A DNA stretch of 64,000 nucleotides from positions 496,001 to 560,000 of the forward strand of contig OZ251487.1 in NCBI GenBank assembly GCA_965242685.1, read 5' to 3'. The notes under the pieces are model-generated. The model saw only the letters and a program-made list of their open reading frames with translations, was not told the origin of the DNA and made no database searches. Made by a program: the position numbers and the translations under genes. This stretch comes from G965215055 sp965242685. GTDB taxonomy: Bacteria; Pseudomonadota; Gammaproteobacteria; UBA4575. This document shows positions 58,558 to 64,000 of the stretch, piece by piece (within the stretch, counting starts at the first letter, position 1; every line of letters starts with the position of its first letter).

Positions 58558-60000
58558 ATGGAAAACTCACTAGAACTGGCGCGCGATTCCATTTTAGTAC
58601 CTTCGGGGCTGGATGAATCTCACCTTGCACGGGCGTTTTCCGTGTTGCTTGATTCTGCCGCAGAGAGTGGAGATATCTACTTTCAGCTGCGCAAGCATGA
58701 AACCTGGTTTTTGGAAGATGGTATCGTCAAGGATGCGAGCCACGGTCTCAATCAAGGCGTGGGCATACGCGCAATCAAGGGCGACAAAAGCGGCTTTGCC
58801 TACTCTGATGAGATCGTGTTCCCCGCGTTGCTGGAATCGTGCAAGGCTGCGCGTACGATTGCACGGGGTGCCAAAGGCGGGCAGATTCGGGCCTGGGAGT
58901 CTCGTGCGGGCAATGACCTTTATCCCGCTGGCAACCCTCTTGAGTCGGTTACCGAAACGGACAAGGTTGGATTATTGCGCGAGTTGGATTCGCTGGCGCG
59001 CGGTTGCGATGAGCGAGTCAAGCAAGTGATGGTATCCCTGGCAGGCAGCCATGAAGTTGTTTTGATTGCAAACAGCGATGGGTTCATGGCAGCCGATCTA
59101 CGTCCTCTGGTAAGGTTAAACGTGGCAGTCATTGCAGAGCAGAACGGACGCCTTGAGCAAGGCAGCGCCGGCGGAGGCGGACGCGTAAACTATGAATATT
59201 TTAGTAAGGATAACCTTGCGCATACCTACGTGCATGAAGCCGTGCGCATGGCCTTACTTAACTTGGAAGCCGTTGATGCGCCCGCCGGCAACATGGACGT
59301 GGTGCTAGGCCCCGGCTGGCCGGGTGTTCTTTTGCACGAGGCCATCGGTCACGGTCTAGAGGGCGATTTTACTCGTAAGGGTACTTCGGCGTTCAGCGGT
59401 CGCATTGGCGAGCGGGTCGCAAGTGCAGGGGTCACGGTAGTTGATGACGGCGCTGTTAGCGGCCGCAGGGGTTCTCTGAACATTGATGATGAGGGCACCC
59501 CGACGCAACGCACTACGCTGATCGAAGACGGTATTCTCACGAATTTCATGTATGACAGACTCAATGCCAAATTATCCGGTGCGGTATCCACCGGCAACGG
59601 GCGGCGCGAGTCTTATGCGCATCTGCCTATGCCACGCATGACGAATACATATATGCTTGCAGGCAAATACGATCCCGCCGAGATCATCCGTTCCGTAGAC
59701 TCCGGTTTTTACGCCGTCAACTTCGGTGGCGGACAAGTGGATATCACTTCGGGAAAGTTTGTATTTTCTTCTTCGGAGGCCTACTTGATTGAAAAGGGCA
59801 AGATTACCAGACCTGTAAAGGACGCTACGCTCATTGGTAACGGACCTGACGTATTGACGCGCGTGAGTATGGTTGGCAATGACTTGCAGCTTGATACGGG
59901 AATAGGCACTTGTGGTAAGGAAGGCCAAAGTGTGCCCGTCGGGGTGGGGCAGCCTACCTTGCTGGTCAAAGGGCTTACCGTTGGTGGCACCGCAAAGTGA
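58558..60000 (+). CDS. tldD: Metalloprotease TldD
   Basis: A 480-residue catalytic subunit of the TldD/TldE (PmbA) protease, which trims peptides such as microcin B17 precursor and CcdA. The zinc motif HEAIGHGLEGDF begins at His260, with Glu261 and His265 visible. The N-terminal half has the expected Gln/Gly-rich repeats. Its stop overlaps the start of pmbA, so the two subunits are translated together. Confidence 0.97.
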   Translation: MENSLELARDSILVPSGLDESHLARAFSVLLDSAAESGDIYFQLRKHETWFLEDGIVKDASHGLNQGVGIRAIKGDKSGFAYSDEIVFPALLESCKAARTIARGAKGGQIRAWESRAGNDLYPAGNPLESVTETDKVGLLRELDSLARGCDERVKQVMVSLAGSHEVVLIANSDGFMAADLRPLVRLNVAVIAEQNGRLEQGSAGGGGRVNYEYFSKDNLAHTYVHEAVRMALLNLEAVDAPAGNMDVVLGPGWPGVLLHEAIGHGLEGDFTRKGTSAFSGRIGERVASAGVTVVDDGAVSGRRGSLNIDDEGTPTQRTTLIEDGILTNFMYDRLNAKLSGAVSTGNGRRESYAHLPMPRMTNTYMLAGKYDPAEIIRSVDSGFYAVNFGGGQVDITSGKFVFSSSEAYLIEKGKITRPVKDATLIGNGPDVLTRVSMVGNDLQLDTGIGTCGKEGQSVPVGVGQPTLLVKGLTVGGTAK

Positions 60001-61337
60001 CGGAATTACAAAAATTGCCGCGCACTTCCGAAGAATTGAGCGAGCAAGTGCGGCTTTGCTTGCGTGAAGCAAAAGAGCAAGGCGCAACGAGTGCCGAAGC
60101 CTTGGTGAAAATCGAGAATGGCCTATCCGTCACGGCGCGTCTTGGCAAAGTGGAGACCCTTGAACATCATAACGATCATGGCCTGTCAATCACGGTGTAT
60201 AGGGGTAAGAAAAAAGGTACTTCAAGCACTACGGGGCTTGGAGCCGAGGCGGTCAAGGATGCAGTTTCTGCGGCGTGCAGCATTGCGAGGCTCACTCAGG
60301 AAGACGACTGTGCCGGGCTTGCCGATGCAGACCTTATGGCGCCCTTGATTCAGGATTTGGAACTTGACTCCCCCTGGAGACTGACGCCGGAGGATGCACT
60401 GGACGTTGCCGTTGAATGCGAAAATGCGGCATGTGAGTTTGAAGGGATTTCAAACTCGGAGGGTGGCACCGTAACCACTTCGCGCAGCACCCGCGTTTAC
60501 GGTAACACACACGAGTTTATCGGCGGCTACACATCTACTCGACATTATTTATCCTGTGCCGTGGTGGCGGGACGGGGGGATGCCATGCAAAGAGATTACT
60601 GGTTTACCGCTTCGCGTAACCCGGAAAACCTGGAATCCCCGGCTTCGGTAGGTAAGAAAGCCGCTCAACGCACGCTCAACAGGCTGGGTGCCAGGAAGCT
60701 TTCGACGCGCACGACCCCGGTAATTTTCGAGGCTGGTGTGGCGCGTTCTTTACTGTCGCATTTTATCTCTGCCGTCAGCGGTGGTGCATTATATCGCAAG
60801 GCTTCTTTTCTGCTGAATCAGTTGGATAAAAAGGTATTTTCCGTGCCGGTAATGATTTCCGAAGACCCGCATGTCAAAGGAGGGTTCGGCAGTAGTTCCT
60901 TTGATCTGGAGGGGGTTGCCACATGTTTTCGCACGCTGGTTGAAGATGGAATTTTAAGAGGTTACGTGCTGAACAGTTATGCGGCACGAAAACTAGGCAT
61001 GAAAACCACCGGCAATGCGGGTGGAATTCATAATCTTGCCTTACGACCGGGTAAAAAAACGTTGCTCGAACTGATTGCAGACATGCACAGGGGGCTGTTG
61101 ATAACAGAACTTATTGGGCACGGCGTAAACCAAGTAACGGGAGACTACTCGCGCGGTGCCATGGGGTACTGGGTCAGTGATGGCGAAATCCAATACCCTG
61201 TTGAAGAAATTACTGTTTCCGGAAACCTGAAAGACATGTTTCAGAAAATACTTGTTGTCGGCAATGACGTTGACCGACGCGGTAACATCATCACCCCTTC
61301 AGTATTGGTAGACGCCATGACGGTGGCGGGTGATTAA
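59997..61337 (+). CDS. pmbA: Metalloprotease subunit PmbA/TldE
   Basis: A 446-residue partner of TldD that lacks the zinc motif. It has the family's SNSEGG-type segment (FEGISNSEGGTVTTSRS) and the C-terminal LLITELIGHGVNQVTGDYSRGAMGYWV. The start is GTG at 59997, four bases inside tldD (GTGA). In many relatives yjgA stands near tldD/pmbA; not here. Its stop TAA is shared with that of the convergent DUF3108 gene within TTAA. Confidence 0.96.
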   Translation: MTELQKLPRTSEELSEQVRLCLREAKEQGATSAEALVKIENGLSVTARLGKVETLEHHNDHGLSITVYRGKKKGTSSTTGLGAEAVKDAVSAACSIARLTQEDDCAGLADADLMAPLIQDLELDSPWRLTPEDALDVAVECENAACEFEGISNSEGGTVTTSRSTRVYGNTHEFIGGYTSTRHYLSCAVVAGRGDAMQRDYWFTASRNPENLESPASVGKKAAQRTLNRLGARKLSTRTTPVIFEAGVARSLLSHFISAVSGGALYRKASFLLNQLDKKVFSVPVMISEDPHVKGGFGSSSFDLEGVATCFRTLVEDGILRGYVLNSYAARKLGMKTTGNAGGIHNLALRPGKKTLLELIADMHRGLLITELIGHGVNQVTGDYSRGAMGYWVSDGEIQYPVEEITVSGNLKDMFQKILVVGNDVDRRGNIITPSVLVDAMTVAGD

Positions 61338-62071
61338 ATCCAGGTTACCGCCGTAATTTGAATGGAGAGAACTACTTTTCCGTTTTCAATTTTGCCCAAC
61401 TTGACCGGTATGTAGTGCAGGGATTCGGCGTACCAGCCAAAATGCGTCGTGTTCTTATCGTTATTTTTTTGTCGAACATATTTATTCGCCATAAGTTTGC
61501 CAAGCTTGGTTTCCAGATGCTCACGGGTTGCCAGCCTATATACGTACTCCTTCAAACGTCCTCTGCCGATGACCGGAAATCTATTCTCCGCATTCTCATC
61601 TTTGGGCTCGCGCATGAGCAAAAGCTGTACTGAAAAGCTGTCGAACGTGTAGGGAGATATATTCAACACGGCACTCCTGTCCCTATATTGAACGTTGGCC
61701 CGATTGTTATTCCAGTCAAAGATATAGTGTTCGTTACGGTTTTTGCTGCCACCCCGTACTTCATGTTTGAACTCGGAAACTCGATAGCTTTTGCCAATGC
61801 GCTTCAGCACGGCGTGGTGAGTCACTTGCCTGCCGAGTAAGAGGACGGCAATTCCGGCAATGTCGGTAACTGATTCGTAAATCAATTCCTCACCGATCTT
61901 TTTTAAGCGCACCTGCATTTCTCCAATGTAGATACCGTTTTTGTGTACCTCATACCTGGCCTCAAATTCAGGCGGGAGGTTTTCCTCATCCAGAATTAGT
62001 GTGGGGTTGGCGGCGGCCAGAGTGATCCATGAAAGGAAAAGGGCACTCACACTGACGGCTTTTTTTACCAT
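61334..62071 (-). CDS. DUF3108 domain-containing exported protein
   Basis: A 245-residue protein with a signal peptide (MVKKAVSVSALFLSWITLAA, cleavage likely after AANP). The mature part begins PPEFEARYEVHKNGIYIGEM, the DUF3108 core, and includes YTFDSFSVQLLLMREPKD. The function is unknown; it is expected in the periplasm. It follows purN on the minus strand by 15 bases, a common arrangement in beta- and gammaproteobacteria. Confidence 0.88.
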   Translation of the reverse strand: MVKKAVSVSALFLSWITLAAANPTLILDEENLPPEFEARYEVHKNGIYIGEMQVRLKKIGEELIYESVTDIAGIAVLLLGRQVTHHAVLKRIGKSYRVSEFKHEVRGGSKNRNEHYIFDWNNNRANVQYRDRSAVLNISPYTFDSFSVQLLLMREPKDENAENRFPVIGRGRLKEYVYRLATREHLETKLGKLMANKYVRQKNNDKNTTHFGWYAESLHYIPVKLGKIENGKVVLSIQITAVTWI

Positions 62072-62086
62072 CGGTTTGTCATCACG

Positions 62087-62737
62087 TTATGATGAAAATA
62101 ATATCGGTGTGTCAAGAGGCTTGTTTTCAAGGTAAGCAGTTTCATCGATACAGGATAATCTATTTTCAATGAACCATTTTATCGCCAGTGGAAGAATGAC
62201 GTGTTCTTTTTCCTTCACACGTTTTTCCAAACTGTCCGGATCGTCCGAGTTGTTGACGGCTATTTTCGCTTGTATTACCAACGGGCCTTTATCTAGGTCA
62301 AGAGTTACGAAGTGTACGCTGGAGCCATGTTCCTTATGGCCGGCTTCAAGCACGCGCCGGTGGGTATGCAGGCCGGGAAACTTGGGTAGCAGAGAAGGAT
62401 GAACGTTCAAGATTTTGTTTCGGTATTTATATACAAATAGTTTGCTTAGCACACGCATAAATCCCGCTAAAACAACCAGGTCAAAGTTGTAGGCTTCGAG
62501 TGTTGCAATCAGTTTCTTTTCAAATGTTTCGCGCGAAAGATAGCGAGTATGTTCAACGACGTGTGTAGGTATTTGTGCTCGTCTTGCGCGAAGCAGGCCG
62601 TAGACGTTTTTTTTGTCGCTGATTACGCACGCGACGCCGGCGCGAATAAGGCCATGTTGAACCTGGTCAATAATGGCTTGCAGGTTACTGCCGTTTCCCG
62701 AGATTAAAACGGCGATGTTGCGGGAATTATCCGGCAC
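62087..62737 (-). CDS. purN: Phosphoribosylglycinamide formyltransferase
   Basis: A 216-residue enzyme of purine synthesis that transfers a formyl group from 10-formyl-tetrahydrofolate to GAR. It shows AVLISGNGSNLQAIID near the start, the catalytic NVHPSLLPKFPGLH (Asn and His) and VTLDLDKGP with the conserved Asp. The frame runs upstream into purM (to 62815), but GTG at 62737, four bases after the purM stop, fits the family start (VPDNSRNIAVLISG). Confidence 0.94.
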   Translation of the reverse strand: MPDNSRNIAVLISGNGSNLQAIIDQVQHGLIRAGVACVISDKKNVYGLLRARRAQIPTHVVEHTRYLSRETFEKKLIATLEAYNFDLVVLAGFMRVLSKLFVYKYRNKILNVHPSLLPKFPGLHTHRRVLEAGHKEHGSSVHFVTLDLDKGPLVIQAKIAVNNSDDPDSLEKRVKEKEHVILPLAIKWFIENRLSCIDETAYLENKPLDTPILFSS

Positions 62738-62741
62738 GGCA

Positions 62742-63767
62742 TTATCGCAATGTGATCTTGTTCTTGGAAATGGAGGAATTAATTTCACCAATGATTGTTG
62801 CCTGATGCGCCGCACGCTGACAAATCTCGATGGCTTGATCGACTTGATGTTCCGGCAGCACGACGACCATCCCTATACCGCAATTGAAGACCCGGTGCAT
62901 TTCCGTGTTATCGATCTCGCCCGCCTGTTGCAACCAGTTGAAGATTTCCGGGCGCCGCCACGTTGAGGAGTCTATATTTGCAATGAGGCCGTCGGGTATG
63001 ATTCTGGGCACGTTTTCAAGCAAACCGCCGCCTGTGACGTGACATAAGCCGTGCACTTCAAGGGATGTAACCAACTGCGATACAACGTCCGCATAAATGA
63101 TAGTGGGCGTTAGTAATATCTCTCCCAATGTTTTTTCACCCAGCTTTTCACTGGTAGAGGTATTGGTGACTTGCATGACTTTATTGATTAATGAGTAGCC
63201 GTTGGCGTGGACGCCATTGGATGGAATCCCGATCACCAGGTCTCTTTCGGTTACGTTACTGCCGTCAATGACCTGTTGTTGGTCTACTACGCCTACACAA
63301 AAGCCTGCCAAGTCATAGGCGCCGTCGCCGTACATGCCCGGCATTTCGGCGGTTTCACCGCCAAGCAACGCCGCGCCGGCTTGGCGGCAACCTTCCGCAA
63401 TGCCTTCAATCACTGCCCGGGCGGTCTTGGTGTCCAGTTTGCCCGTAGCGAAATAATCCAGGAAAAAAAGGGGTTCCGCTCCCTGTACAATCACGTCGTT
63501 TACGCACATGGCTACCAGATCGATACCGATGGTGGCATGCTGATTGAGCTGTTGTGCCAAACGCAGTTTCGTGCCTACGCCGTCTGTGCCCGCAACCAGT
63601 ACCGGCTGCTTGTATTTATGATTTTGCAGCGCAAACAATCCGCCGAACCCGCCAATGCCGGAAAGTACTTCCAAACGATGGGTGGAGCGTACTGCCGGTT
63701 TGATCAGGTTGATGAGTCGGTTTGCGGTGTCAATGTTGACGCCGCTATCTCTGTAGGTGAGTGTCAT
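62742..63767 (-). CDS. purM: Phosphoribosylformylglycinamidine cyclo-ligase (AIR synthetase)
   Basis: A 341-residue ATP-dependent enzyme that closes the imidazole ring (FGAM to AIR). It begins MTLTYRDSGVNIDTANRLI and has GIGGFGGLFAL, VAGTDGVGTKLRLA, ALLGGETAEMPGMY and HVTGGGLLENVPR, the expected order of motifs. It heads the purM-purN-DUF3108 operon on the minus strand. Confidence 0.98.
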   Translation of the reverse strand: MTLTYRDSGVNIDTANRLINLIKPAVRSTHRLEVLSGIGGFGGLFALQNHKYKQPVLVAGTDGVGTKLRLAQQLNQHATIGIDLVAMCVNDVIVQGAEPLFFLDYFATGKLDTKTARAVIEGIAEGCRQAGAALLGGETAEMPGMYGDGAYDLAGFCVGVVDQQQVIDGSNVTERDLVIGIPSNGVHANGYSLINKVMQVTNTSTSEKLGEKTLGEILLTPTIIYADVVSQLVTSLEVHGLCHVTGGGLLENVPRIIPDGLIANIDSSTWRRPEIFNWLQQAGEIDNTEMHRVFNCGIGMVVVLPEHQVDQAIEICQRAAHQATIIGEINSSISKNKITLR

Positions 63768-63846
63768 CGCATACTCGTTTTTAGTATCGGTAGTATCGGA
63801 AAAAAATCGTATTATCCAAGATTTTCGTTGCGTAGCGGTGAAGATA

Positions 63847-63874
63847 CTTATACCATCCGAATGCCAACAATGAA
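63847..63874 (-). promoter_or_regulatory. Candidate promoter of purM-purN
   Basis: On the minus strand an extended -10 TGGTATAAG (63847-63855) is preceded, after 16 bases, by TTCATT (63869-63874), a weak -35. The leader would be about 70 bases. I did not find a convincing purine-repressor box. Confidence 0.4.
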
Positions 63875-63876
63875 TA

Positions 63877-63882
63877 TATAAT
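63877..63882 (+). promoter_or_regulatory. Candidate -10 for the phosphatidyltransferase gene
   Basis: TATAAT lies 20 bases before the ATG at 63903. No -35 match is seen, so this is tentative. It overlaps the divergent purM promoter region. Confidence 0.3.
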
Positions 63883-63902
63883 CATACAACGTTGGGTGTG
63901 TC

Positions 63903-64000
63903 ATGGGGACAAGGCATAGCGTCTCTTACTGGAAGTTTATTCCGAACCTGATTACCGTGGCTCGGTTTGCCGCCGTACCGTTTTTGGTGTGGTGGTTGTT
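63903..64000 (+). CDS. CDP-alcohol phosphatidyltransferase family protein, N-terminus only
   Basis: The 32 codons before the window ends read MGTRHSVSYWKFIPNLITVA and continue into a hydrophobic span with FAAVPFLVWW. PNLIT-x-ARF at the start of a first membrane helix is typical of CDP-diacylglycerol-glycerol-3-phosphate 3-phosphatidyltransferase (PgsA) and related enzymes. The catalytic DGxxAR motif would lie beyond the edge, so the exact member cannot be named. It diverges from purM. Confidence 0.7.
   Translation, partial: MGTRHSVSYWKFIPNLITVARFAAVPFLVWWL

Overview
The window reads as a chromosomal segment of a gammaproteobacterium. The evidence is the unbroken order tRNA(Tyr-Gly-Thr)-tufB-tRNA(Trp)-secE-nusG-rplKAJL-rpoBC-rpsLG-fusA-tufA-S10-spc-alpha, the absence of infA between secY and rpmJ (betaproteobacteria usually carry it there), the EF-Tu sequence type, and the block miaB-phoH-ybeY-corC-lnt...leuS-lptE-holA. 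I cannot name a genus. It is a Gram-negative with an outer membrane (lnt, lptE, yhdP). There are no rRNA genes, CRISPR arrays or recognisable transposons.

Layout. 1-365: 5' part of a UDP-sugar dehydrogenase gene on the minus strand. 633-2445: tRNA-tufB operon. 2500-32699: a roughly 30 kb transcription and translation super-cluster, all on the plus strand, covering secE-nusG, the L11 and beta operons (rplK to rpoC), the str operon (rpsL-rpsG-fusA-tufA-rpsJ), S10, spc and alpha. The two tuf genes are identical over 1,194 bp and have codon usage unlike their neighbours. 32945-36470: divergent uvrA and ssb. 36601-45674: miaB-phoH-ybeY-corC-lnt (tRNA thiolation, rRNA maturation, envelope), then manC and leuS. 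45684-46196: lptE. 46197-49870: an accessory stretch that separates lptE from its usual partner holA. It holds a two-gene module (winged-helix-like protein plus a HEPN-like protein), an inverted hydroxyacid dehydrogenase gene, and an orphan HsdR-N-type nuclease. 49871-61337: holA-proA-nadD-rsfS-rlmH, yhdP, a nitrilase-family amidase, tldD-pmbA. 61334-63767 (minus): DUF3108 protein, purN, purM. 63903-64000: start of a CDP-alcohol phosphatidyltransferase gene.

How it works together. The left half makes the translation machinery and RNA polymerase. Regulation is probably through a strong consensus promoter before rpsL, several extended -10 promoters inside the ribosomal cluster, and leader hairpins before rplJ, rpoB, rpsL and rplC. 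The right half mixes cell-envelope biogenesis, tRNA and rRNA maturation, NAD, proline and purine synthesis, and the TldD/PmbA protease.

The best candidate for an undescribed system is the gene pair at 46304-47621: overlapping genes, both with winged-helix-like C-termini, the second with an R-x6-H motif of HEPN ribonuclease type. It lies near an orphan PD-(D/E)xK nuclease gene. A defence or toxin role is inference. Other points of note are the ATA-rich codon usage of tuf, a tRNA-Tyr gene ending in CTA instead of CCA, a palindrome around the str promoter -10, and a base-composition step within the spc operon. All G+C figures are hand counts of single 60-base lines.
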